Part shown: piece by piece, positions 35,101-46,502 of the stretch | How positions within the stretch are numbered: the stretch's first letter is position 1 | Layout: every line of letters begins with the position of its first letter | Origin: Diospyros lotus | Taxonomy: Eukaryota > Streptophyta > Magnoliopsida > Ericales > Ebenaceae | Assembly: GCF_014633365.1 (NCBI RefSeq) | Contig: NC_068338.1 | Coordinates: forward strand, 14,022,616 to 14,086,615 | Reading direction: 5' to 3' | Length of the DNA stretch: 64,000 nt | The notes under the pieces: model-generated | Database searches by the model: none | What the model was told of the DNA's origin: nothing | What the model saw: the letters and a program-made list of their open reading frames with translations, nothing else | Made by a program: the position numbers and the translations under genes

Positions 35101-36611
35101 GAAAAACTAGAAGCTAATTGACTAGGAGAAGCCTTGTTGTCCAACATCCAATAAAGACCATCATTTTCCTCATCATTGCCAATCATCTTCCTTGTGGATT
35201 GGTCCTGAAAAATACAATATGAAGGGAAGAAAATTACAATGCAATCCAAATCTTTAGTGAGTTTACTTACTGATAGTAGACTACATTTTAAATTCGGCAC
35301 ATACAAAACAGAATCAAGAGTTAAACCAGCCACACACACACTTCTTCTTCCCTTAACTGAGGATACGGTTCCATCTGCCATTAAAACTGTTAGTTCATTC
35401 TCTTTTACCTGAAAATTTTCAAGTATGGTAGTAGATCCGGTCATATGATCGGATGCTCCGGTATCTACAACCCAATAACACTCACTCATCCTTTTAGCAG
35501 TTAAGGAGACCACTGAATTACCTCTTTGTGTTACGGGCACTGATGTGTTGGCTGTACCTCCATCTGATTCTTTTGAAATATGGGTGCCATTCAGCAAATT
35601 TTGTAAGAACTCCACTTGATCAGTTGTAAGATTTAATCCCATACTCTTTTCTACTGTCTACACTGTTGTTGCATTCTGAATACTTGCAGCTGCATATGCT
35701 GGTCTTTCCCTCTCCTTCTTGCCCCTTGGTTGCCAGTTTGGTGGCTTTCCATGAAGCTTCCAGCATGTTTGCTTCGTATGATAAGGTTTGTTACAGTGTT
35801 CACACCACTGTTTGGCCTTAGAGACTTCTTCTCTCTTAGATCTAGCAAGTGCAGAACCAATATTTGGTTTTGGTTGAGTCAGCATGACTTGCCTCCTACT
35901 TTCTTCTCTTTTGACTTCCGTGAAAACTTCTCTGATAGTTGGTAATGGCTTGATGCCTAGGAGTTGACCTCTTACTTCATCCAATTCCGAATTCAAGCCT
36001 TGGAGGAAGTCAAACACTCGCTCTTTCTCCAACATTCTGTTGTACTTTTGACTGTCACCTGAGCACTCCCACTTCGGATCATAGAATAAATCCATCTCTT
36101 GCCAAAGCTCTACTAGATTGTTGTAGTATTCGGTGACACCAAGACCACCTTGTTTTGTAGTCCTAATAGCTGCTCTGATCTCAAAACACTGGGCTGTGTT
36201 TTCAAGATCAGAGTATAATTCTTGGACTGCATCCCACACCTCTTTTGCGGTCTTGTAAAATAGATAGGTTTGGCCTATCTTTGATTCCATTGAATTGATC
36301 AGCCATGCCATGAGAATGGAGTTTTCTACTTCCCATCGCTGGTAATTGGTTGATTCTTCTAGAGGGGTTGGGATTGCCTCGGTAAGGGAATCGAACTTCC
36401 CTTTGCCTTTGATCACCAAGGTCACGGATTGAAACCATTCCCTGAAGTTTCTTCTGTTTAACTTGTGCTGAGTAATCTGCAATGTCTGGCTATCCATGGT
36501 GAGGATATTGGAGGGAGTTATGGTCGCCGGTATAACCTGTGGTTGAGGAACTGAGCTACGAGAGGATTCTTCTATTGTAGGATCTGGGATTGCTGGATTG
36601 AAACCAGCCAT
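32161..36611 (-). pseudogene. Copia Gag-Pol polyprotein with few lesions
   Basis: One reading path from ATG 36,611 to TAG 32,161. Gag (UBN2-type, LYSDLENTAQCFEIRAAI) ends in a CCHC knuckle (CEHCNKPYHTKQTC, about 35,815-35,770). Protease is YWVVDTGASDHMTG (about 35,470-35,430). The integrase has an HHCC zinc site (HRRLGHPS...CNHC) and DDE core (HSDILGPA; LRTDNGRKYF; PQQNGVAERKNR). RT has IVYVDDIIITG (about 33,110-33,075). RNase H has DADWAG, SSAETEFRA and LYCDSKSA. Lesions: stop codons near 35,655, 33,271, 32,662 and 32,311 and one frame change near 34,480. Very close to intact but not competent as read. Confidence 0.92.
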
Positions 36612-36655
36612 GTTGATCGAGAGTCTTGGTTATGAAAAACCAAGCTCTGATACCA

Positions 36656-37013
36656 TGAACACAATCGGTTCCTAAACTAGGAACCTAAGACTTGGATCAA
36701 GAGATGAGATGAAAAACTCAATTACTTCATTCAAAGATAGGAACTCTACTTTATACAAGTTTCTATGCTATCTAATCCTACTAATTAGGAGATAAAGAAC
36801 AACAGATTTTAGAGTACAAATTAAACAAGATAATTGCTACTTTTGCCGCTATCTTTTCCTATTATATCCTGATTTTTAGGAGTTTTATCTTCACTGCTCT
36901 TGATCCTTATCTTCATCGGATTTAGATTTCTCTTGCTGTATATCGACTGCGACTTCTTCTCTTCTGATAACTCCTTAGCTGCTAGGACTTTCCAACACTA
37001 GGACTCTCCAACA
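36656..37013 (-). repeat. 5' LTR of nested Copia
   Basis: On the minus strand it starts TGTTGGAGAGTCC at 37,013, directly after target copy CATCC, and ends TGTGTTCA just before the primer-binding site. Confidence 0.93.
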
Positions 37014-37018
37014 GGATG

Positions 37019-37695
37019 TCATCAAAGTAATCCACTACAAACTTGCCTATAAAAGGACGCAAAATATGGTTCATCAACCTCATGAATGTACTAGGGGCAT
37101 TAGTTAACCCAAAGGGCATTACTAACCACTCATATAAACCATATTTTGTTTTAAAAGCGGATTTCCATTCATCTCCTTCCCTCATTTTAATCCGGTGATA
37201 TCCACTTTCTAAATCAATTTTAGAAAAGATACATGAACCATGCAATTCATCTAACATGTCATCTAATCTAGGAATGGGATGGCAATACTTTACAGTGATT
37301 TGGTTGATGGCTCGACAATCCACGCACATCCTCCATGTCCCATCCTTTTTAGGCACAAGTAAGATCGGAACCACACATGGACTCATGCTCTCTCTTACAT
37401 ATCCCTTCGCCAAAAGTTCCTCAACTTGCCTTTGGAGCTCCTTAGTTTTTTCAGGATTGCTCTTATAAGCTAGCTGATTAGGAATTGATGCTCCTGGGAT
37501 GAAATCTATTTGATGCTCTATTCCCCTCAAAGGTGGCAAACCACTTGGAATGTCATTGGGGAAGATGTCATCAAACTCCTGCAAAAGAGATTTAACACCA
37601 CTAGGCAAAGAAAGGTCAAATTCATTAGTATTTAAGCAAGCCTCTTTGTACAAGAGTACAAACATAGGCTGCCTAGCATAAAGAGCACTCCTCAC
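37019..37695 (-). pseudogene. Gypsy RT N-terminal part, cut at catalytic box
   Basis: The RT starts GIEHQIDFIPGASIP and contains VPKKDGTWRMCVDCRAIN, KIDLESGYHRIKMREGDEW and MPFGLTNAPSTFMRLMN, ending VVDYFDDIL. The coding sequence is interrupted by the Copia immediately after the DDI codons (the target copy CATCC supplies the last bases) and resumes at 31,789. Without the insertion this part reads open. Confidence 0.92.
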
Positions 37696-39408
37696 ATCTC
37701 CCTTTTTTGCATAAAAACTTCCCTTTTTTTTTTCTCTATCTTTCCCTTTTCACTCTCTGAATTTTTTTCCTTTTTACTCTCATTGTTCTTTTTTTCAACC
37801 TTCTTTCTTTTCTCTAAATTTCTTTCCTTTTGAACCCCCTCAGATTCACTCTCTTCTTCTTTACACTTTTGCTCTCCCTCCTTTTTATTTCCCTCATTCT
37901 CACTCCCTTTTTTCTTTTCATTCTCTTTTTTAACCCTCATATGATCTTCATATATTTGCTGGGGTGTCAAGGGTACAATGGTAACGGACTTCCCATTCAT
38001 TACAAAAGAGTATTTGTTAGTGTATCCATCATGCTTAACCTGCCTATCAAACTGCCATGGCCTCCCTAAGAGGATATGACCAGCTTGCATTGGCACAACA
38101 TCACAAAGAACCTCATCACAATACCTACCAATGGAAAATGAAACTAGCACTTGTTTATTTACCTTAATCTCACCACAATCATTCAGCCATTATAGCTTGT
38201 ATGGCTGAGAATGTGTTTGAGTTGGCAAATTCAGTTTCTACACCAATTTCGTGCTAGCTACATTGGTGTAGCTTCCTCCATCAATAATCATTCTATGCAC
38301 TCTCTCTTTGATGTGGCACCTTGTGTGAAAGATGTTGTCACGTTGCACCCCATTCTCTTCTCTTGCCTGCAAATTCAAAGCTCTCCTTGTCACCAAAGCG
38401 ACTCCATCCACGGGACGCTCTTCTCCATCACTCTCATCCATTAGTGGTAAAGATTTAGCCTCTGTCTCACTTTCAGTTTCTACCTCTCCATTGCTCCTTA
38501 AAACCATTGTCCTCTTGTTTGGACATTGAGATGCAATATGTCCCTTGCCTAAACACTTAAAACATTTTATATCCCGATTTCTATTAGATTGAGGTTCAAA
38601 AGTACCTTTCTCCTTGCTAGGGCCCACTTCCTTGCCCTTGTAAGGCTTAGGCTCGAATTTGATTTTAAGATCTTGCCCTTGTGGTAATCCTCCACACGTC
38701 AGGCACCTTGAGTGAGGCCTTGTAGTCTCTGGTACAAGTCTCGGTAGTAATGACTTGGAATAAATCTCTTTTTCATGATTGACTTCATTGCTCCCAAGTG
38801 TCCACGGGCCGTTCATGATTTCTCCTCCTATTCAAAACAACTTGATCCCACCAAATTATAACATAATCAGTAAATTCAACAGCAACAAGTTTTACCTTTT
38901 TGTCCTCGGAGTAGTTGTGACAGTCAAACACAAGTTCCACTTTCTTTTCCCACTCCAAGTAGGCTTCTGGATCATTCTTTCCTTAAAATGAAGGAATATT
39001 CATTTTAATACTCCCCAAGTCACGATCATAGGTGTCCCTCCTTCCTAGATTCCTCCCACCAAATTTGTTAGCCCGTTCATTGCCCAATCTGTTTGTGGCT
39101 TGATCCTCAAATTCAAGCTCTTCATCTCCATCTCGGTCTAGAGTTCTTGGCCTCCTCACATTTCTCCTTCCAAATCTGTGGCCAAATCTAGGCAAAGTAG
39201 ATTGATCATCAAAGTCTAGGTCATCTTCTCCATCATCCTCATATCCATCAAGATAACTTTGTCTCCCCAAGTTAGCACTTTCACGAGTTGGTCTTCTTCT
39301 CACATCGGTTGGGCCAACTTGTTGCTTTTCTATTCTTTCTATTTGGTCAGTCAATCCTCCAAACATAACATTGAGGCGTTCAAAGTGTTGTTGCATTGCT
39401 TGGATCAC
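37692..39408 (-). pseudogene. Gypsy Gag and protease
   Basis: It begins MIQAMQQHFERLNVMFGGLT at 39,408 with an Arg/Asp-rich region. After frame changes near 38,982 and 38,820 there is a CCHC knuckle (CFKCLGKGHIASQC, about 38,565-38,525) and a retropepsin-like IIDGGSYTNVAS (about 38,290-38,255, with D-G-G in place of D-T/S-G). A second piece (38,150-37,692) holds the rest of protease (ILLGRPWQFDRQVKHDGYTN) and a very Lys/Glu-rich linker into RT. Broken by a stop or frame change near 38,237 and 38,151. Confidence 0.82.
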
Positions 39409-40394
39409 AAATGAATTGTCCCTACTCCCTCTTCTCTAACTCCTTTGTCTTCTATAACCTCACAAGCACTCCCTCACGTGTTTTCTCTCAATTTGTTTGA
39501 TTCACTCAACCCTCGTGTATAGCACTCTTTATTGGCTTTTTCTTTTAATAAGCTCACACTCTTGCCTTTTACCACTCAACTTTCTCAATTAGCTCTTGAA
39601 AGAACTCAGCAACTATAATTAAAAAAATTAAATCTATGGGCAACCCAATTTGCAAAGAGTATAAATCGGGTTAGATTGAAACAAGGAACATAGAATTGAG
39701 TAAATTTTGAACACGGGATTTAATCACAATGGATGAACTTAGAAATCAGAAAAAACAACCAGATTTGTCAAAGTCTCCAAAGACTTGTATGAATTAGGGG
39801 GATAGTAAACTCTGGCTGTGTGTTGAAATGCTATGTACCCACTGATTTGCTGTGTGTATGTTTTTTTTTTTCTTCTTTTTTTTTAAAGTGCTTGATTGAA
39901 ATTCTTTTTTTTTTTTTTATAAGCACGAAAATTCCACCATTTGAATATGGATTTGATTCTTGAAATCCAGCACCTCTTTATGTATGGGTGTGCGGGTTTA
40001 ATTGATTCACACAAACGACAACAATGAAGGTGATTAGAGTTCACAAAATCAAGATGAACAGATCACAAGGCATCAAAAGTAAGTAAGGATGCAATACTAG
40101 TGGAAGAACTTAAGTATAGTCACAAATCAAGGAACGGGAAAAAGAAGTATAGCAAGGACAAAGTCAAAGGACGAAAAACAGGAAGACCAACGAGAACAAA
40201 AATCAAAGGGCGGAAAAGAAGAACACAAAAAACGAAATTTGTATCTGGTAGAATAAAACAGCAAGAACGAAGGAAATAGCAAGAATGCAACCTAATCAGA
40301 ATCTGAAAATTAACAGATTCCAACAACTTGAAATGTTTTTTTTTTTTAAATGTGATTCTGAACCTGATTTAGAACCGAGCTCTGATACCAAAAC

Positions 40395-40800
40395 TGATGC
40401 AAGCAAATGAAGATCCCTTTGGTTGCATCTAAAAACCTACGAACAAGATGAGCATCATCCCAAGAAAGCTAAACCAGATTCAAACGAACAAAACAAAATA
40501 AAAAAAAAGATTGATATAGACGCCACACTCCAAAATAAGAGAAGAAGAAGTTGGGAGTGATAAGCCTTGGAAATTGGACACCACAAGATTGGAAGAATCT
40601 TGATAAGTCTTGAGTTCTTGGAAAAGCCAAGTGGGAAAGTTCTCCTTTCAAGAATCATGAAATTAACCATCTTTTTAAAGTGTTTACAACCCCTTTTAAA
40701 TAGAAAAACAAATATGAAATAACTATCAATCTGGAATAACTACCCATAAACCCAATAACTACCCAAGTAGGATAGGGTCATTTGACCCTATCATTTGTCA
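40395..40800 (-). repeat. 5' LTR of Gypsy element (right limit uncertain)
   Basis: The inner end is fixed at 40,395 by the primer-binding site. The outer end is placed at CATTTGTCA near 40,800 or, alternatively, at ATCTTACA near 40,951; neither shows a target copy matching TGAAC. Confidence 0.6.
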
Positions 40801-40950
40801 TTTGAAAATGCAAATCCATTTTTTGGAAGCATAATTGTTGGAAGGATTTGGATTTGAGTCTAAATCCACCCTGGATTTGAAATAGAAGGTGTCATTTCAA
40901 ATGACACCATTTGAAATCCCTCTATCCAAACACAATCTTACATTTTTTTT

Positions 40951-43130
40951 TCAATTTCTTTCTCGATGTTGTGGTCATTGAATGTATGTGACCAACAATT
41001 GACTGTTATTGATGTTGCTAATTTGTTTGTCTCTTATTTGCCTGCATCTTTTACTTGGTTGTGTGTGATGTTTATTTCTTAAAGCAAAGCATAATTGTAA
41101 CAAAATTTTAAAAAGCTACCAACACAGATGCCCTTAAGAGTAACTTGCCAATTATAAACTAAGCAGTTTAGCCTTGAGCATACCCTGACCAATAACAAGA
41201 ACTTTAATTAGCTGCAGCATATTTTGAAGAAGAAAATTAGCATATGGACATGGTTGTCCCATTATTGGTTGAATTTGCTAAATTTAGTATGTTTAACTTA
41301 CCGTTAGATTAGGGTAACAAAGGAGGTGAAAATCACATTAACTAAATGTAAAGTGTTGAGGAAGAGAAGGCATTGATCTCCTGACTGCTGGCTTATTGCT
41401 TGATGGTAGGGTTACTCTTTTCGCCATTGACTTTATTGGGTGATATCATCACATTAATTCATTTCTAAAACTCCTGCTTTATGGCTAATTCATACTGGCT
41501 TTTTGGTCCTTGACTTCCCGTCCACTGTTTTCTCCATTGTTAGCTTTTGTTTTGTGTTATTTGAAGAAAGGTAACACGCATCCTATACACTCCAAGTTTT
41601 CTCTTATTTGTCACCCCTTGAAAGATAGTCATCATAATGTTGATGAATTGGTTATTGAAACAGAAACAATAAGAATTGGGTGAATTTGAGTCTTCAGCCA
41701 AATTCTAGTTGGATGAAGAGGATGAATATAAAAATGGGAGGAAGGATGTCAGAAACAGAGCCAAGGCTAACATTCCTTAGGATGAAAAGACTGAGGCAAT
41801 AAATGATTGTTTATTCATTTTGGTCAAATCTGGAGAAATAGTTTGAACAAAATAATGAGGGGAATATGATATTGTCTTCAATCTTGCCCGGCTACAAAAG
41901 GTGAAAAATTGAAGTTGATTAAAAGTTTGAATGAGGGAATCAAGATTTGATTGAGGTAATGCAGCAGTTTCTTATCCTGTTTGTATAGACTGTTCAGATG
42001 TGCATGAAATCTAGGGAGCTGAAATTTTGATTTTTCATTAAAATACTGAATCAGCCCTTTAACAGTCCAAAATGGGCACGCTAAGTTGTGGATGCAAACT
42101 TTCCTGTTTTGTGGGGATTTGTCTATTCTATGCACCAATGGATTTTACTTCTTCCTATAAATGCAAGTTGAGGGATTTCTTTCCAAGCTTGCTTATAGTG
42201 ACACATACAAGAGAGAGATAAATTACACCAGAAGAGCTGAAATTTGGTAATTCTAGTTCAACTCTTAAAGGAATCCAAAGGTTTTTGAAAATTGAAGATT
42301 CAAGCAACCATTGGGATCTCTATCATTGGAGTCGATATTAACTGTGGGACTTGGTGGATATAAGAAAAGCTTGCCTACAAATCTGATACCAAAGATGACT
42401 TAAACTAGCCTTGAGCTGTACGCTGTTTTTTTTTTTTTTTTTAATAATTTTTTTAATTGAATTCTTCATAGTGGAACATTCAGCTATACACTTGGTCCCA
42501 TACTTTTTTCTTCTAAGGTTTACCTAATTTGTTTACTTATTGTTGGTTTTCTAACCAAATAAGGCACTTCTCCATGTTTTCAGCAATAAAAGCAGATTGC
42601 CATTGATATGGTTCTAGGAAGATAAATTTTCAAAAAATATATGCTTCTAAGAAGATAAATTCTCAACTATTGGGCTGATAATTTGCTGACATTTGAAGTT
42701 GGAGAGACACGTCCATTGATATGGGTCTTTGACTTCCTGGGAAAAAAATTGTATATGAATCGTCTACTATTGTTGTTGCTCCTTTTTCACTGCCTGGCTT
42801 GTTCTGTTTCCTCCATCTTTGGTTACATTTATTATTATTATTATTTTTTTTTTGGGGGGGCAGGGGGGGTGTTGGGATTTGTGCCATTATGCAGTGCTAC
42901 AGAATTATAGTGGTGCTTACTATTCTCATACACTGTGAACTTCTTTATTCCACATCTGTGGTTTGATTCTAGCTGTATGTGTATGATTTTTGCAAATCAC
43001 ACTACCCAAACTTCTTAAGTAAATATTTGGATTTTAATGAGGAAAATCTTTATTTACTTATTTCATAAGTTTATTGATCAAAATGATTTCCTTTGATTTA
43101 AATTTTTTGTTATAAATAACCCCCTCTTGT
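40951..43130. other. Non-coding, intron-like sequence
   Basis: No gene recognised. T-rich, with mononucleotide runs (about 42,427-42,442) and an (ATT)n-T-G run at 42,830-42,872 containing two G7-like tracts. Composition is similar to that around 51.5-52.3 kb. Confidence 0.35.
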
Positions 43131-43194
43131 TAGAAGACTCCTAGTCAAATAACAAAAAATGCCTTGGCCAAAGTCCAATTTTATTTTGGCAAGA

Positions 43195-43935
43195 ATTGAA
43201 GATCAAGTTATTCTTAAAAAAGATTTATCTAGATATCTCAGATCAACAGTTCAAAGGGAAAGAGAGGTTGTTGAAGATTTTTACTCAGAATCAAGATAGT
43301 ATTGTGCCATCTTTGTTTTATGTTTTGGATATTGGGTAGTTGAGTACCAACATACGCAAAATGTGTGCATAACTAAACTGAGAATATTATGGTCAATGTG
43401 CAACCATATAGAAAAAAAGAAAAAGACAATTGAAAATGAGATTAGATGTAATAAGATTGAAGTGGTGTCTAGTGAAGATAAATGCCCAAGACACGATTAA
43501 GATGGTTTGAATATGTGAGAAGAAGACAAATAGACACACCTATTAGGTGAGGGAAGAAGTTTGTAGTACAGAAAAATACGCAAAATGTGTGCATAACTAA
43601 ACTGAGAATATTATGGTCAATGTGCAACCATATAGAAAAAAAGAAAAAGACAATTGAAAATGAGATTAGATGTAATAAGATTGAAGTGATGTCTAGTGAA
43701 GATAAATGCCTAAGACACGATTAAGATGGTTTGAATATGTGAGAAGAAGACAAATAGACACACCTATTAGGTGAGGGAAGAAGTTTGTAGTACAGAAAAT
43801 TAAAAAAAAAAAAACTTGGTGGGAAACCAATTAACATATATAAGATATATTGGTTTTACAAAAGATATGGCCCATATAGCTGACCTTATCTAGTATTGAG
43901 GCTTATGATTGGCATTGCATCCTAATTTACATTAC
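43195..43935 (+). mobile_element. LINE 3' remnant
   Basis: Translation in shifting frames gives RLRWFEYVRRRQIDTPIR (about 43,490-43,545, and again in the duplicated copy) and a KKTWWET piece near 43,810, then a tail resembling the end of a plant non-LTR retrotransposon RT (RWFGHVQRRP type). Heavily mutated, and internally duplicated at 43,352-43,799. Confidence 0.65.
43352..43799 (+). repeat. 224-bp tandem duplication
   Basis: ATACGCAAAATGTGTGCATA...GTAGTACAGAAAA occurs twice in tandem (43,352-43,575 and 43,576-43,799) with only about two differences (GTGGTGTCT/GTGATGTCT; TGCCCAAG/TGCCTAAG). It is much younger than the LINE remnant it lies in. Confidence 0.95.
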
Positions 43936-45094
43936 TTAATTAATTGAGCTTTTAAATTAGTTGTATATTAATCATCTTCCTATTATCATCTAACCAAAAC
44001 ATCTAGTATTAAATAATTTCTTTGGCCAGATAAAAAGAAGGGTAAAGAAAAAAGAAATAGAAAGGTAGAAAGAAGAAATAAAAAGGTGGTTCATCCTTGG
44101 CCAGAGTTGAGAGAGGGGGTGGTTAGAGCTCTTGACGAAAGGGTTTTTTATTGTTTAATGTGCAAAATTTATAGTCAAAACACAATTTTTATAGACAAGG
44201 GAAAAGTACTCTTTTGATGCTTGTCATTAAATCCATTAACCAACAAATTCTGATTGAGGATCACTGTAATTTATAGAAACTGAGGGGCTCTGCCTGTATT
44301 TTGAGCACACCTCAAGGTTACCATGTGTAATTTACCTTTTATTAATCCTTGTGCATGATCCTTATTTCTATTGTCCAATTTTGACATCATGCCTTAATTA
44401 TATTTTTTTTTCACACCTCAATTTAGTGGTTCAACTTATAACTCACGTGTTCTTGTTGATTGCAATTTTTGGCAAGTTCCTTGAGTTAGGATTATCTTCC
44501 TCGTGATAGGATAATTTTGGTCATACACTAATCTAATGAATTTTTTTCAGTCCATATCTTTGGTCTTGTACAGGGTGCATTTATCAATGTACTTATTTGG
44601 ATTTTTTTCCCTCTTAAGAGCTATAAGAATTGTGAGAGTTTTCTTTTTATTTATTTATTTGTTTTTTGTAGCTAGTCCAAAGCCTAAATGAAGGAAAAGG
44701 GTTGTGCTGGGTAGTAGATACGTGATAGCTAATGTAAATATTGTTAAATCTTTTTAACATGGTTTTATGCACAATATTTGATTATTAGTTGACCTCACTT
44801 TTGAGGGGTTAAGTCTTGATAATATTGTTCTTTTTGTTGTTTTTTTATCTTCAAGGACTACAGATGGTGAGTTTATTCCAAAATGCCTTAAAATTAATCA
44901 TAGAGATGATTTATTGTGGGCAAACTAGTAGGCCTGGATTGATTTGTAGGTTGATGAGAGTTTTTAATTGGGTGAATTGTGTGAACTAACTCATGTAATC
45001 ATATTTTGATTAATGATTGGTTAATCTTGTCCAAGTTGGATAAGACTATGATTTTTCTTCCCTCAACTAGGGTTTCTATGAATATTTTTCTTTA
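43936..45094. other. Intergenic/intron-like, no gene
   Basis: No coding sequence recognised. Text at about 44,195-44,342 (ATCACTGTAATTTATAG ... CCTCAAGGTTACCATGTG, TAATTTACC) resembles the MITE at 45,105 and may be a second, older copy. Confidence 0.35.
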
Positions 45095-45290
45095 TATTTT
45101 ATTTGAGTAAATTACACCATTCACCCGTGAGATTATAAATACCCTTTACAAATTACAGTGATCACTTAGTCCTAAACACAACCGTTCGTGGATCCATATA
45201 GAAATGGAGAAAACCAGCTTACACTTACTTTTAGCATCTTATTTAAAAATCTTTTCACTTTAGTAGAGAGCAAGCAATCAAATTTAGAAA

Positions 45291-45913
45291 TGTTAGAGAT
45301 TAGGAGCACAATGGGATCGGTTCTTGCCAATTCTCACACCCTCAACACACCCGATTGTAATGTAATTGGACAGAAATATAATCAGAAATAAAACAGACTG
45401 GAAGAACAGAAAAATATAAAGCTGTAAAGGAACAAACACACTGCACAAAAAGACCAAGAAATATACTGGTTCAGGCCAATATTTGGCCCTACATCTAGTC
45501 GCCCAAGGCACACAACAATCCTCTAGAAACCGGCCAATCAGATGTAGTACACAGTCCCAACAATCCCTCTTTCCAGCGCTCCCAAGTACAAACTTCCCAA
45601 GAGATTACAAAAGATCGCTCCAAGAACAATTCTCACAATCTTTCTCTCTTTTACACTGCACTCAAGCGCTCAAGGAATTCCCAATGATCAGAATGTTTGG
45701 ATACCTGAGACTAGCGCCTTTTCCTTCTATTTATAGAGGTTTGGGGTGCTGGCTATGAGGGATTATTTTAAACCTATACAAAAGTCTAAAATGCCCCTTA
45801 TAATGTACATAGGAAAAACATCCTACGCTACTTAGTCTCTCGGGTGAACTCCTTCATGGGACTGCATGCATCCTCTCTTCTAGATACAATCGACTCTACG
45901 CAAAACTCTAACA
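45291..45913 (-). mobile_element. Solo LTR, 623 bp
   Basis: It begins TGTTAGAG, ends CTCTAACA, and has an exact 5-bp target duplication AGAAA (45,286-45,290 and 45,914-45,918). Orientation is inferred from a minus-strand TATA-like box (complement of TCTATTTATAGAGG, about 45,727) and the GGTTCAGGCC...CCAAGGCACAC block. Same size class and layout as LTRs at 9,716 and 60,221. Confidence 0.88.
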
Positions 45914-46502
45914 AGAAAATTCATCATTCAAGTAACCCCGACCCCAAGCATAAGTTTTCATGGATCTGTATATAGAAAGGGAGAAAACCAGCTCACACTT
46001 GCTTTTAGCATCTTATTTTCAAATCTTTTCATTTTAGTAGAGAGCACACAGTTATATATTTTTAGCTTATTTTGAGGGCAAGTGCCAAATCTGAAAATTC
46101 ATCATTGATAAATCTTAATAGAAGAAGAAAGTCATATTTTGAGGGTGTTGGAGAATCCCAAATTAGTGGACCCAAAATTAATGGAATTGACATCAGTATT
46201 TTTGGTATTTATATGCTGGTTTATCATTCCTATTGTATCCATTCATAGCTTAGGAATTATTTCCATTTTTCTTACGGTCAATATCATAGATTAGGAAATG
46301 TCTTCTGTATATATTACAGCATCCTAGATTAGGAAACTAATCCTGTATATTCTGCAGCATCCTAGATTATGAAATGTCTTTTGAATATATACCTTAGAGA
46401 ATAATGAAATCAGTGTGAGAGTTATTCACCCCAAACCCTTTCGTGTTCATGGTATCAGAGCTCAGTTCTACTGAGTCAATGTAACTAGAAGAACCAATCA
46501 CA

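Larger units (their letters stand above)
31790..37013 (-). mobile_element. Copia retrotransposon nested in Gypsy RT, 5,224 bp
   Basis: Complete with two 358-bp LTRs (31,790-32,147 and 36,656-37,013), primer-binding site at 36,644-36,655 (complement TGGTATCAGAGC), polypurine tract 32,148-32,160 (minus: GCTTGAGAGGGGG) and an exact 5-bp target duplication GGATG (31,785-31,789 and 37,014-37,018). The LTRs differ at about 11 of 358 positions by my count (about 3%), a fairly young insertion. Related in protein to the Copia at 46.1-51.4 kb, but the LTRs have largely diverged. Confidence 0.95.
29246..40950 (-). mobile_element. Gypsy chromovirus-like retrotransposon with nested Copia
   Basis: Minus-strand order is 5' LTR (40,395 to about 40,800-40,950), iMet-type primer-binding site (complement of GCTCTGATACCA at 40,379-40,390), gag (about 39,408), protease, RT (split), RNase H, integrase, and a truncated 3' LTR ending at 29,246. 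Without the 5.2-kb Copia at 31,790-37,013 it is about 6.5 kb. The C-terminus after integrase (GDGPFQV, FNVSNLTLFDVG, GPITRAKAKKM) resembles the CRM branch of chromoviruses rather than a canonical chromodomain element. The right boundary is not resolved. A possible target copy TGAAC precedes 29,246, but I found no partner. Confidence 0.85.

Noticed and set aside
42830..42872. G-quadruplex element
   Set aside because: Only two G-tracts are present, which is too little for a confident call.
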